DNA of 64,000 nucleotides, from positions 752,585 to 816,584 of the forward strand of contig NZ_FMYY01000001.1 in the NCBI RefSeq assembly GCF_900101595.1, written 5' to 3'. Shown piece after piece: positions 50,922 through 58,408 of this stretch; positions within the stretch are counted from its first letter, which is position 1; each line of letters starts with the position of its first letter. This DNA comes from Paenibacillus sp. cl123 (lineage in GTDB: Bacteria; Bacillota; Bacilli; Paenibacillales; NBRC-103111). Made by a program: the position numbers and the translations under genes. The notes beneath the pieces are model-generated. The model had not been told where the DNA came from and made no database searches. It was given only the letters and a program-made list of their open reading frames with translations.

Positions 50922-51893
50922 CGGATAAAGCGAGCTGACCAACGCCTTGAAGCCGATCTGACTGCCGGCGTAGCTCGTCAGCAGCACCAAGGGCATCGCG
51001 ATCAGGTAGCGAATACCGAGACGCTGCTCCAGCTGCAGACATAGCCCGTACACATTGGCGAGCAGCGTCGTAAAGATTTCCCCGAATATGACGAGAAAAA
51101 ACAACCCCTGCAGCCATCCTCCCGCTCGTCCAATCAGATGTCCCATCGGAATATCGAATTGCTGGATGCCGGGCATCTGGGAGGACAAGGCGATATGGGC
51201 GGCCAGCAGCATCCCTCCGATCGTCGCCCCTCCAATCAGCCCGCCGAGCAGCAGCACCTTCCTATCCTTGATGGCTGCTCCGAGCGGAACCAATACGGCT
51301 TGGGCCATAGCCAGGTTGAACGCCGCGTACAGAAAGGGAGACAGCCACACCCTCAGCGGAGAAAAATCTGTCGTCAGGTGCAGCCAGTTTCCCGCGCTCG
51401 GCAGCGCGGAAGCGTGCCACACGTTAAGCAGACTAAACAGCGCCATCATCGGAACGACGATCGAATTCACTGCCATAATCGCGTTCATCCCCCGGATCAG
51501 CAGCAGACAGGCTGCCGACAGCGTGACCAGCAGGCCGGCCTGATAAGGAATATGAAGCTGTTCCGTAAGAACGGAGCCGCCCCCGGCCAGCATAACCGTA
51601 CTGACGCCAAGCAGCGAGATGAGCGTCACCAGGCTGACGTAGCTCCCGATTCGGGGGCCGAACAGCAGATTGTTCACATCCTCATAGGACCTTGAATTCA
51701 TCCGGCTGGCGAGCAGCATCAGCTTGATGCCGAGCCAAGTGAACAAGAGGGTTGTTATGCCTATGGTGACGGTAGCCGCCCAGCCAAAGCGGGTGAAAAA
51801 TTGCAAAATTTCCTGGCCGGTGGCGAAGCCCGCTCCGACCACTGTTCCGATGTAGGTGAAGCTGACCTGCATGACGCTTCCCCATTTTTTCAT
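50841..51893 (-). CDS. YkvI-like membrane transporter
   Basis: 350 residues from the ATG at 51893 (GGAGG 13 bases upstream; a GTG eight codons earlier is an alternative). About ten membrane segments are visible. VSFTYIGTVVGAGFATGQEILQFFTRFGW near the N-terminus is the signature of the YkvI group, relatives of amino-acid/polyamine or branched-chain transporters (APC-type). MAQAVLVPLGAAIKDRKVLLLGGLIGG and the loop GEIFTTLLANVYGL are also typical. The substrate is unknown. The 3' end overlaps the convergent small membrane protein gene by 81 bases, without a terminator between them. Confidence 0.85.
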   Translation of the reverse strand: MKKWGSVMQVSFTYIGTVVGAGFATGQEILQFFTRFGWAATVTIGITTLLFTWLGIKLMLLASRMNSRSYEDVNNLLFGPRIGSYVSLVTLISLLGVSTVMLAGGGSVLTEQLHIPYQAGLLVTLSAACLLLIRGMNAIMAVNSIVVPMMALFSLLNVWHASALPSAGNWLHLTTDFSPLRVWLSPFLYAAFNLAMAQAVLVPLGAAIKDRKVLLLGGLIGGATIGGMLLAAHIALSSQMPGIQQFDIPMGHLIGRAGGWLQGLFFLVIFGEIFTTLLANVYGLCLQLEQRLGIRYLIAMPLVLLTSYAGSQIGFKALVSSLYPLFGMLSMAWLVLLVFRRTDPLAPGDR

Positions 51894-51989
51894 ACGGGAG
51901 ATGATCCCTCCTTGCACAGCTTGTATATCTAAGCGTATGAGAGGCGGGCAAGCCTGATGACAGTTCGTACAAAGACGGTTAGAACATAT

Positions 51990-52018
51990 TGGGAAACATA
52001 AAGATTTCTGTTACAATA
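51990..52018 (+). promoter_or_regulatory. Promoter of the DedA gene
   Basis: TTGGGA at 51990-51995 and TACAAT at 52013-52018, separated by 17 bases. Because transcription would begin near 52025, the ATGs at 52028 and 52049 leave almost no leader, which supports a start further in. Confidence 0.6.
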
Positions 52019-52084
52019 GGTGCAGGCATGTCTCGTCACCCGCTAGAGATGCCTGGGAAATTCAGGCGGTTGGAGCGTGTCATC

Positions 52085-52705
52085 TTGGAGCATTTGCTGG
52101 AATTGATTGATCAATACGGATATATCGCTTTGTACGGATTGCTGGCGCTTGGCATTGTCGGTATTCCGGTGCCTGATGAGATTTTGATGACAACGGTAGG
52201 GACGCTTACGATCGGGGAAGATCCGCTGCTCCATTACGGACTTTCGCTTACGGTCAGCTTTAGCGGCGCGATGACGGGAATGATTGTCAGCTATTGCCTG
52301 GGACGCGCGGTGGGCAAGCCATTTTTATACAAATACGGCCGCTGGGTCAAGCTCACGCCTGATCGGCTTGCGGTCGCGGAGCGCTGGTTCTGCAAATACG
52401 GATTATGGGCGGTCGCGTTCGGCTATTACGTGCCGGGGCTACGTCATTTCACTTGTTACTTATCGGGTGTAAGTAATGTGAACTTTTTCCGCTATCTCTT
52501 GTTCGCCGGCTCAGGAGCGCTGGTGTGGTGCACGACTTTTTTGACGCTGGGTCATCTGATAGGGCGCAACGCTCCTGTGCTGCTGCATGCCATCGAGCCG
52601 TATCTCGGGATCTGCGCGATAGCTGCTGTGGCGCTGGCAGCGGCAGGATATATGGTATACCGGCACCGCCGGAACAAGCGGGCTTCATCAGCCGATTCGG
52701 AGTGA
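52085..52705 (+). CDS. DedA family membrane protein
   Basis: 206 residues from a TTG at 52085 (GGAG ten bases upstream), chosen because the promoter ends at about 52018 and family members are about 200 residues. ALGIVGIPVPDEILMTTVG contains the E/P-rich re-entrant loop of DedA, and the FGYYVPGLRHFTCYLSGVSNVNFFRYLLF region carries the conserved arginine and glycines of the second loop. Five or so membrane segments. DedA proteins help maintain membrane potential and act in lipid carrier (undecaprenyl phosphate or phosphatidylethanolamine) flipping; the exact subgroup is not clear. It ends at a strong terminator shared with the next convergent gene. Confidence 0.9.
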   Translation: MEHLLELIDQYGYIALYGLLALGIVGIPVPDEILMTTVGTLTIGEDPLLHYGLSLTVSFSGAMTGMIVSYCLGRAVGKPFLYKYGRWVKLTPDRLAVAERWFCKYGLWAVAFGYYVPGLRHFTCYLSGVSNVNFFRYLLFAGSGALVWCTTFLTLGHLIGRNAPVLLHAIEPYLGICAIAAVALAAAGYMVYRHRRNKRASSADSE

Positions 52706-52727
52706 GCCCGCTTTAGCCGCACACAGC

Positions 52728-52770
52728 AAAAAAAGCCTTGGCCGCGGAATGCCGCGTTCAAGGCTTTTTT
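52728..52770. terminator. Bidirectional terminator between dedA-like and lipoprotein genes
   Basis: AAAAAAAGCCTTG pairs with CAAGGCTTTTTT across a loop with inner GCGG/CCGC pairing; T-runs occur on both strands. Confidence 0.92.
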
Positions 52771-52795
52771 GCGTGATTTTCATGAATTACCGGAG

Positions 52796-53524
52796 TTATT
52801 CGGCGAACAGCTTGATCGAGTTGATCTTCTGCGTCTTCGGGTCGATATCCAGCTTCAGAATAGCGCCGGTCGCTTTGTAGGTGATGACATAATTGGAGTT
52901 TGCCGTTGGCGTGCCAAGAACTTTGGTAATGCCTGCAGCCGGATCTCCAAGCTTCAGTCCCCCCAGACCCGGATCGATATCTGCGCTGCGGACGTCGATG
53001 AAATGAACTTCCTTCTTACCGTTGAAGCCGATTAGAAAGTCGCCGTAATCATACACCGTCAGGGGATCGGCATCTTCGTCCATCACGAATTCTTCCTTCG
53101 GTTTGCCGAATTTATTCAGCACGCCGGCAGCATTCGTCTTGAGCGTTATGCCGAGCAGGGTAGGCTTAGCCTGTGTGTAAGGATTTTCAATTTCGAATTT
53201 GGGTTTGGGGCTTGTGTTTGTTGCTTTCCCCTTCGTTTCGTCGGACTTGGTCTCTGGGGCGGCTTCTTTGTCTGCGCTGGCCAGCGATACCTTCTCATTG
53301 CTCGTTTGCGGTGTGGCTGGAGACGGAACGGAGCTGTCTACCGAATGAGTATCGGTCTCCGGATGAGTGACCGGCGTATCGATGACGGCAGGCTGCTCAT
53401 CGGTGACCGTCGGCATGGCAACAGGCGGGCTGGCGGGCTGCTTCGATTGGCAGCCTGCCGAGAAGGCAGCGAGGCATATGGCAACGGACAAGAAACCGAT
53501 GAAGGATTTCTTTCGTTTCATCAT
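52796..53524 (-). CDS. Hypothetical lipoprotein with a two-repeat C-terminal domain
   Basis: 242 residues. The lipoprotein signal peptide ends FSAGC (Cys25). Residues ~26-115 are a Pro/Thr/Ser-rich tether with many Val-Thr-Asp stretches. The C-terminal ~125 residues contain two related units, LLGITLKTNAAGVLNKFGKPKEEF and GLKLGDPAAGITKVLGTP, each a strand followed by a helix and a G-x-P turn; similar LG-x-P repeats occur in some Bacillus lipoproteins (for example DUF4309 types), but I am not certain of the family. It would lie on the outer face of the membrane. The role is unknown. Confidence 0.8.
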   Translation of the reverse strand: MMKRKKSFIGFLSVAICLAAFSAGCQSKQPASPPVAMPTVTDEQPAVIDTPVTHPETDTHSVDSSVPSPATPQTSNEKVSLASADKEAAPETKSDETKGKATNTSPKPKFEIENPYTQAKPTLLGITLKTNAAGVLNKFGKPKEEFVMDEDADPLTVYDYGDFLIGFNGKKEVHFIDVRSADIDPGLGGLKLGDPAAGITKVLGTPTANSNYVITYKATGAILKLDIDPKTQKINSIKLFAE

Positions 53525-53861
53525 GTACTTCCTTTCCGTGTGACTTATAAAATTACCGGGTAATGAGCCTTACTTATCATACTCTGTAGAAGCCCGGTTC
53601 ACAAAGACTGAATTCCAGCAAAATCGGCTAAAAAATATGAAAATAAGCGGTTTTCATTTTCAAAGAAGCTGTAGCGTCGCGAGAGACATTCTTTTTTAGT
53701 TTCTTACCCATTTTAGACGATAAATGAACCAGAAAGTTGCAGCTTTTTTTGAAGTTTTGGAATTTGACAACCTTTTTTATCCGCGAACTACTTGAAACAG
53801 GGTTTGCCGTTGTGATAAGTTTACGAAAAAGATTGTTCTATCTTGAAAGGCGTGGGTCTTG
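53525..53861. other. AT-rich leader region before xpt
   Basis: 337 bases, much more AT-rich than the surroundings. TTGACA is at 53764-53769, with no clear -10 at the right spacing. I do not find the conserved core of a purine riboswitch (three-way junction with TATA...G and a C/U discriminator), which often controls xpt in Bacilli, nor an obvious terminator/anti-terminator pair. A partial PurR-box-like CCGCGAAC is at 53781-53788. Confidence 0.45.
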
Positions 53862-54431
53862 ATGGAAATATTGAAGCAAAGAATCCGGGAAGTAGGCATC
53901 GTATTGTCAGAAGAGGTGCTTAAGCTGGATGCGATTCTGAATCATGCCGTTGATCCGGCGCTTACAACGGCTATGGGCCGGGAATTTGCCCGTCTGTTCC
54001 GCGAGGAGCGGGTGACGAAGATTTTGACGATCGAATCGTCGGGAATTCCGATCGCATTTGCCGCCGCCCAGGAGCTGGGGGTTCCTCTTGTGTTCGCCAG
54101 ACGCAAGAAGCCGCTGAATACGGATGCCGAAACGTATTCCGAGCGCGTCCCTTCCTTCACGAAGGGATTTGTCACGGATATTATGGTTTCCAAGGAATTT
54201 TTAAGCGAGACGGACCGGGTGCTGCTCATTGACGATCTGATCGCCAACGGCGCGGCTGCCCGCGGACTAATCCGCATCATCCGGCGCTCAGGAGCTGCTC
54301 TTGTCGGAGTTGGCATCGCGGTGGAGAAATCGTTCCAGCCAGGCGGGCGAACGATCCGTGAGACGGGCGTGCGCGTCGAATCGCTGGTGCGGATATCCTC
54401 TCTGGCCGGCGGGGAAGTTCAGTTCGAATAA
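53862..54431 (+). CDS. xpt: Xanthine phosphoribosyltransferase
   Basis: 189 residues from the ATG at 53862, with GAAAGGCG upstream. The phosphoribosyl-pyrophosphate binding loop is VLLIDDLIANGAAARG (near residues 121-136). LTIESSGIPIAFAAAQELGVPLVFARRKKP is the conserved pyrophosphate/substrate region, and the KGFVTDIMVSKEFLSETDRVL flap precedes it. Size and motifs match B. subtilis Xpt (194 residues). It salvages xanthine to XMP using PRPP. It is a single gene here; in B. subtilis xpt is followed by the permease gene pbuX, which is absent. Confidence 0.95.
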   Translation: MEILKQRIREVGIVLSEEVLKLDAILNHAVDPALTTAMGREFARLFREERVTKILTIESSGIPIAFAAAQELGVPLVFARRKKPLNTDAETYSERVPSFTKGFVTDIMVSKEFLSETDRVLLIDDLIANGAAARGLIRIIRRSGAALVGVGIAVEKSFQPGGRTIRETGVRVESLVRISSLAGGEVQFE

Positions 54432-54569
54432 CAACATTTGCACATGAGCCAATTCGGGCGCAAGCCTTCCAAATCAAAGCGTTTTCCTTTATAATAGTGG
54501 CATGGACTAATTCTGCTTTATTAAGAGACAGCGGGTGTTTGGCTGTCTACCTGGGGAGGTGCTACTTGC

Positions 54570-54893
54570 ATGGGGAAGGAAATTCCGGCGGATTTTTTCG
54601 TAACCAAACTGAATGAGGCGAAGGTTCATTTCGAACGTGCCCTTGATTGTAAACATACGGATTTTGATGATCTGTATCCCTATATGATTGAGCATCCTCA
54701 ATTTTTTTGGTACAAACGGTATGTCGCTTGGTCTGAACTGTTGACTGTCGTAAAGCTCTGCAAGGAACTTGATATAGCTTGGGAATCTCAATTCACCGAG
54801 CAGCAGGTCGACTATATCCACAAAAGAGTAATGTCCAGTAAAGTACTCGATTATTGGTTTGAAACGAATGACTCCAGAGAGCATGTCGGCTAA
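54570..54893 (+). CDS. Small hypothetical protein
   Basis: 107 residues with GGGGAGGTG upstream of the ATG. It is largely helical, with many aromatic residues (FFWYKRYVAWSELL, DYWFETND), and soluble, with no signal peptide. I do not recognise a family. TATAAT at 54490-54495 may be the -10 box. A strong terminator follows, so it is its own transcription unit. Confidence 0.75.
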   Translation: MGKEIPADFFVTKLNEAKVHFERALDCKHTDFDDLYPYMIEHPQFFWYKRYVAWSELLTVVKLCKELDIAWESQFTEQQVDYIHKRVMSSKVLDYWFETNDSREHVG

Positions 54894-54919
54894 CTAACAG
54901 CCGCGCTGGTCTGACCATG

Positions 54920-54957
54920 GAACCTGAATGCATCCGCGCATTCAGGTTCTTTCATTT
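54920..54957. terminator. Terminator between two small convergent genes
   Basis: GAACCTGAATGC (54920-54931) pairs with GCATTCAGGTTC (54938-54949), followed by TTTCATTTC on the plus strand. Confidence 0.85.
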
Positions 54958-54997
54958 CAGCAGGCTAACAGCGGGCGGCGGGCATTAAGCGCCGATC

Positions 54998-55315
54998 TTA
55001 CGTCGGAAGGACGCGCATCGCTTCGATCTGTCTGCGTGTCTCCGGCGTGCCGAGGCGATGCAGCAGCATGTAGATCTCGGTAAGCGTCCAATCGTAAGCG
55101 TCATTCTCCTCGTCGTCGGACAGCTGCCGGTAAGGAGTCAGGCCGGCAATCGCTGTGTCCTGCTCCTCATCCTCCTTGTCCTCGAATAGCTCCTGCAGCT
55201 TGTCGATATCCTCTTGGCTGGCCTCGATCTCAAATTCAAAATTGCCGGTAACGGCCGCAGGCTCCAAAATCTCGCCGCTGCCGACGGTAATGTAATACGT
55301 TTTTTTATCTGGCAT
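54998..55315 (-). CDS. Small acidic hypothetical protein
   Basis: 105 residues from the ATG at 55315 (GGCGGAG upstream). It starts MPDKKTYYITVGSGEI and has an acidic middle (LFEDKEDEEQDTAIAG) and a C-terminal helical region, YDWTLTEIYMLLHRLGTPETRRQIEAMR. No motif of known catalysis; the family is not recognised. It is divergent from the next small gene with a 137-base gap. Confidence 0.75.
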   Translation of the reverse strand: MPDKKTYYITVGSGEILEPAAVTGNFEFEIEASQEDIDKLQELFEDKEDEEQDTAIAGLTPYRQLSDDEENDAYDWTLTEIYMLLHRLGTPETRRQIEAMRVLPT

Positions 55316-55452
55316 CGCGTAAATCTCCGCCTTTCTGGTGATGGTTGTCTCATCTTTATTGTATCCCCTGATTGGTGTATATTTATAAGACAAGACAGGG
55401 AGGCAGCCGAATTCGGATTCGGACTGCGCCCATCGAAAGGGGATTTGGACGA

Positions 55453-55689
55453 ATGATATCCGACGAAGAGCTGGATCGTTACCGTGTGGAAGGCACAAAG
55501 ATTCGCGTCGTGCGCGACGCGGACAGCGCGAACGATGTTCGCGGAATCGTCGTCGCCTGGGATGATGAAACTGTGATGATCCGCAGGCCCAACAAAAGGG
55601 TCGTCAAGCTGGACCGTTCCCACCATTACCAGCCGAGCAGCGAGCCCCGGACCCAATTATTCGGTGAAAATGAGGCGGCTCAGCCTTGA
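55453..55689 (+). CDS. Small hypothetical beta-rich protein upstream of cbiZ
   Basis: 78 residues from the ATG at 55453 with AAAGGGG upstream. The middle region, KIRVVRDADSANDVRGIVVAWDDETVMIRRPNKRVVKL, looks like a small SH3-like barrel as found in KOW or ribosome-maturation type domains; this is only a fold impression. The C-terminal ~15 residues are polar. The stop codon overlaps the TTG start of the cobinamide amidohydrolase gene, so both are probably translated together. Confidence 0.7.
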   Translation: MISDEELDRYRVEGTKIRVVRDADSANDVRGIVVAWDDETVMIRRPNKRVVKLDRSHHYQPSSEPRTQLFGENEAAQP

Positions 55690-56519
55690 CCGCGGCACGC
55701 AGCGCAGAGACGTGCAGCCCAGACGGGCAATCTGGCCCTTACCGGCCGGATGACGCTTTGGTTAGGCCGGACAGCAGTCGGGCTGTCTGCGATGAGGCAG
55801 GGAGGCTCTACGCCAGTCTGCGGGAAGCTGCAGGCGAGGGAGGCATGCTGTCCGAGCAAGCTGTAGAACGCGGAGAAGAGAGCTACTTTCTGCTGACAAG
55901 CCGGGAGCCGCTCAGAGCGCTTAACTCCTCGCTTTGGGGCGAAGGATTTTCCAGCGCTTGCCGCTTGATGAACCGGCAGGTGTCCAAGCATTATATGGCC
56001 GATGACCCGGTCGAAGAAATGAACGCTTTCCTGCGGCAGGAAGGAATCGCCGTCGAAGGTACTGCCGCACTGCTGACAGCCGCAGACCTGCGCGACCGAA
56101 GCTACCGGGGACTGCGCATGTCAGATGAGCTGGCGGTGCATGCCTGGGTGACGGCCGGGCTCCGCAACAAATGCCGTGCAGGCACCCCCTGCGACATAAG
56201 TCAGCTGTACCCTGGAACGATCAATATCATCGTTGCGATAGAGGGGTGGTTGACCGATTCCGCTTTCGTGAACGCCGTTATTACGGTTACCGAAGCCAAG
56301 GCTGCCGCTCTGCAGGACATGCAGATTAAACTGGACAGCGGGGCAACCGCAACGGGCACAACGACGGATGCGGTGCTTCTAGCAGCTACCCAGCGGGGAG
56401 AAAAGAGCCGGTATGCCGGGCTCTCGACCAGACTTGGGTATGCGATCGGACTAACCGTATACGAGGCAGCCAAGGAATCGATAGGGCTTTACGGCAAGCG
56501 GATACAATCCTTCGTATGA
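55686..56519 (+). CDS. cbiZ: Adenosylcobinamide amidohydrolase (CbiZ)
   Basis: 277 residues from a TTG at 55686, seven bases after GAGGCGG, overlapping the previous stop. It contains the CbiZ domain; the conserved C-terminal block ATGTTTDAVLLAATQ, then YAGLSTRLGYAIGLTVYEAAKES, and the internal GTINIIVAIEGWLTDSAFVNAVITVTEAK are characteristic. CbiZ removes the aminopropanol side of adenosylcobinamide or pseudo-B12 to give adenosylcobyric acid, allowing salvage and rebuilding of cobalamin. In many bacteria it lies beside cobalamin transport or synthesis genes; none is visible here. The first ~60 residues are poorly conserved and may not all be translated (an ATG at 55844 is a later possibility). 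Confidence 0.9.
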   Translation: MTAARSAETCSPDGQSGPYRPDDALVRPDSSRAVCDEAGRLYASLREAAGEGGMLSEQAVERGEESYFLLTSREPLRALNSSLWGEGFSSACRLMNRQVSKHYMADDPVEEMNAFLRQEGIAVEGTAALLTAADLRDRSYRGLRMSDELAVHAWVTAGLRNKCRAGTPCDISQLYPGTINIIVAIEGWLTDSAFVNAVITVTEAKAAALQDMQIKLDSGATATGTTTDAVLLAATQRGEKSRYAGLSTRLGYAIGLTVYEAAKESIGLYGKRIQSFV

Positions 56520-56576
56520 GCTGCGCCAGCTAAGGGCATAGTAGGCGTGAGAATGATCGGAAGGCGGTGATTTGGA

Positions 56577-56789
56577 GTGACGGCAGAACCTTCTAAGCTG
56601 CTTGCCCTGCAAGGCGGCTGTGTGCTTCGCGTATATCGGCAGGAACACGGAGTGACCGGGGAAGTCATCATGCCCGACGCCGGAGGAGGACCCGGCGGAA
56701 CGAGCTTGTTCCAAGCCCCGCTGCACCCGGGTACGGACGAGCTGGAGGCTTGGGCGAACCGCGCCGTTCAAGCCTATATGGAAGGCTAA
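56577..56789 (+). CDS. Small hypothetical protein after cbiZ
   Basis: 70 residues from a GTG at 56577 with AAGGCGGTGATT upstream. It reads MTAEPSKLLALQGGCVLRVY, with a glycine-rich middle (DAGGGPGGTS) and an amphipathic C-terminal helix (DELEAWANRAVQAYMEG). Soluble, no known motif. It lies 57 bases after cbiZ, possibly in the same transcript. Confidence 0.6.
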   Translation: MTAEPSKLLALQGGCVLRVYRQEHGVTGEVIMPDAGGGPGGTSLFQAPLHPGTDELEAWANRAVQAYMEG

Positions 56790-56922
56790 GTGGGAGTGCC
56801 ATATTAGCTTCTCTGCCCGAAAGCCAAATGTAAAGGTGACTTGCTAAGACAAACATCAACCGGGAAAGGCTCGCATATAGTAGTACCTACGATTCATACT
56901 CGTCAGGGAAGGTGGGCTTGGG

Positions 56923-57027
56923 ATGAAGCAAGGCTCAGCGATTCGCGGCACCATCTATGGGATTTTGTTTACGATCCCGATCTGGGCGCTCATAATATGG
57001 GGAGTTCGCAGCTGGTTTATTGATTGA
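56923..57027 (+). CDS. Very small membrane protein (34 residues)
   Basis: The frame MKQGSAIRGTIYGILFTIPI and its continuation WALIIWGVRSWFID end at a TGA at 57027. One hydrophobic segment of about 20 residues is preceded by basic residues and followed by a Trp-Arg-Ser-Trp border, as in small single-pass proteins. AGGGAAGGTGGG lies 6-16 bases before the ATG. It ends 22 bases before the tRNA promoter. No family is recognised; the ribosome site and membrane design support it being real. Confidence 0.5.
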   Translation: MKQGSAIRGTIYGILFTIPIWALIIWGVRSWFID

Positions 57028-57048
57028 TGAATAAATTTTAAAAAAGTG

Positions 57049-57078
57049 TTTGACATCCCCGAATAAGGATGATATTAT
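57049..57078 (+). promoter_or_regulatory. Promoter of the tRNA-Leu gene
   Basis: TTGACA at 57049-57054 and TATTAT at 57073-57078 are separated by 18 bases, 43 bases before the tRNA. Confidence 0.7.
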
Positions 57079-57120
57079 ACTACTTGTCCCCGAGAGAGGG
57101 GCGAAAGAAATAAGCAATAT

Positions 57121-57204
57121 GCGTTCGTGGCGGAATTGGCAGACGCGCTAGATTCAGGTTCTAGTGGGGTAACAGCCGTGGAGGTTCGAGTCCTCTCGAG
57201 CGCA
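57121..57204 (+). tRNA. tRNA-Leu, anticodon CAG
   Basis: 84 bases, class II tRNA with long variable arm. The acceptor stem GCGTTCG pairs with CGAGCGC (with one G-T), and the discriminator is A57204. The anticodon stem CTAGA/TCTAG encloses TTCAGGT, giving anticodon CAG (codon CUG). T-arm GGAGGTTCGAGTCCTC is canonical. The 3' CCA is not encoded. Its last 33 bases are duplicated exactly at 58079-58111. Confidence 0.95.
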
Positions 57205-57205
57205 T
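57173..57205 (+). repeat. 33-bp direct repeat, left copy (tRNA-Leu 3' end)
   Basis: The final 33 bases of the tRNA region, from CAGCCGTGG to CGAGCGCAT, are identical to 58079-58111. The pair brackets an AT-rich islet like attachment-site repeats of an element integrated at a tRNA. Confidence 0.75.
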
Positions 57206-57207
57206 CA

Positions 57208-57237
57208 GAAAAACCCTTGTGTAGCAAGGGTTTTTTG
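57208..57237 (+). terminator. Intrinsic terminator of tRNA-Leu
   Basis: AAAACCCTTG (57210-57219) pairs with CAAGGGTTTT (57225-57234) and ends in a six-T run. Confidence 0.92.
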
Positions 57238-57558
57238 CTGTTTTCTGATGGTTGTACATAGGATCGATTCCTCCAAATATCAGCTTTGGGGACAGGTTGG
57301 GAATGAATGATTAGTTCAACACTAGTTCAATAACGAACCTCTGAATCTTTTACATTTTGACCTTCATTACATGGACAACCCTATTCCTTGGCGGAGTAGG
57401 GTTATATTTAGTTTTATCTTATATTGAAATGGAAATGATAACCTAATTATTTCATAGTTAATATCCTAATAGATTATATAAATTGGAATATTATAGATAA
57501 ATGTAATAATATATCCCTGTAATATATATATTGCATATAAAAAGGAGGAAGAAAAACT
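57238..57558. other. AT-rich gene-free leader of the secreted-protein gene
   Basis: About 320 bases, strongly AT-rich at 57400-57540 compared with the rest of the window. No gene or clear promoter is assigned, although several TATAAT-like hexamers occur (for example near 57476 and 57510). Confidence 0.45.
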
Positions 57559-58050
57559 ATGAAAAACAAGTTGGCTAAAGTGCTCATGACTGGTATCGTT
57601 GCTTCATCGCTTATATTCTCGGCCCAATCAGTGTTTGCATATGGCACTCCCGCAGAACCGGATAGTAGTTCCTCGCCTAATTATTTTAGCGGTATTGGCG
57701 ATTGGTTTGAGGGAACAATTGTGAATGTCGAGGGAGACGACTATTTCATAAGAGATACAGATTATTTCAGGTATGTTAATAATACCGGCCAAACTATGGC
57801 TTTTTATGTAAAATTAAGTACCTTCGAGAATCCAAGCTTGGACTATGTTATTCGATCCATCGGAACCAGCGGACCTAGTTATCCCATCGCCACGTATAGT
57901 CAAGTTCACAAGGAAACAGGAAAAGAAGTTTGGTATGTCTCGCTGCCTGCGGGACATACGCTTGACATTCAAGTTCAATCAAACACTTTCTTCGACTTTG
58001 ATCCAGATGTGAAGTATTCCATTCAATTAAGTGACACACCTTGGATTTAA
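57559..58050 (+). CDS. Small secreted protein in tRNA-flanked islet
   Basis: 163 residues, with AAAGGAGGAAG eight bases before the ATG. The signal peptide (MKNKLAKVLMTGIVASSLIF) ends at a VFA cleavage site near residue 27. The mature part is beta-rich, acidic and aromatic (DDYFIRDTDYFRYVNNTGQ, AFYVKLSTFENPSLDYV), without cysteines or catalytic motifs. It looks like a small beta-sandwich, perhaps pre-peptidase C-terminal-like; this is uncertain. Base and codon use is clearly more AT-rich than in flanking genes, which fits recent acquisition. It is the only gene between the two copies of the tRNA 3' end. Confidence 0.82.
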   Translation: MKNKLAKVLMTGIVASSLIFSAQSVFAYGTPAEPDSSSSPNYFSGIGDWFEGTIVNVEGDDYFIRDTDYFRYVNNTGQTMAFYVKLSTFENPSLDYVIRSIGTSGPSYPIATYSQVHKETGKEVWYVSLPAGHTLDIQVQSNTFFDFDPDVKYSIQLSDTPWI

Positions 58051-58063
58051 TAGAGAGCTTAGT

Positions 58064-58111
58064 GAATTCAAGTTCCAGCAGCCGTGGAGGTTCGAGTCCT
58101 CTCGAGCGCAT
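58064..58111 (+). pseudogene. tRNA-Leu 3' fragment (right repeat copy)
   Basis: 58079-58111 equals the last 33 bases of the tRNA-Leu region exactly. Just before it, ATTCAAGTTCCAG resembles the anticodon arm ATTCAGGTTCTAG, with the variable arm bases in between missing. There is no 5' half, so it cannot fold as a tRNA. It has its own terminator, which hints at an old tRNA copy or an attachment site. Confidence 0.8.
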
Positions 58112-58122
58112 TAAATGAATTG

Positions 58123-58167
58123 AAAATAGACATCGTTCTGTTGTTGCAGAACGATGTCTATTTTTTT
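58123..58167 (+). terminator. Very strong terminator after tRNA fragment
   Basis: An 18-base perfect stem (58123-58140 with 58147-58164) closes a TTGTTG loop and ends in a run of T. Confidence 0.92.
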
Positions 58168-58408
58168 CGCTTATCTCAGTGCTATTATCAGAGACAGAGC
58201 TTTGAATATCTTAGTCTATCACTTGTCAGACCGAACGGCAGTCCGGTGATATCCTGGAGGAGCGCGCTTCCGCCGCCGCTCCCTCTCCAGGGTATCGCAA
58301 GTGTACCGCCTCCAATCTGTCTGCTACAATGGAGTAGCAAACGGGGAACTGTGCTGGAATTTAAAGAGCCGGGCGCGAGTCCACTGTCCGTACTGCGAGG
58401 AGAGCTTT
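58168..58408. other. Leader of the YwaF-like gene
   Basis: No gene seen. A hairpin with GATATCCTGGAG (58248-58259) and CTCCAGGGTATC (58285-58296) arms lies in the middle, and TACAAT at 58325-58330 may be a -10 box without a good -35. Confidence 0.4.

Noticed and set aside
57206..58078. Complete mobile element at tRNA-Leu
   Set aside because: No integrase, transposase or replication gene is inside; only the repeat layout supports integration, so I report it as an islet and not as a mobile element.
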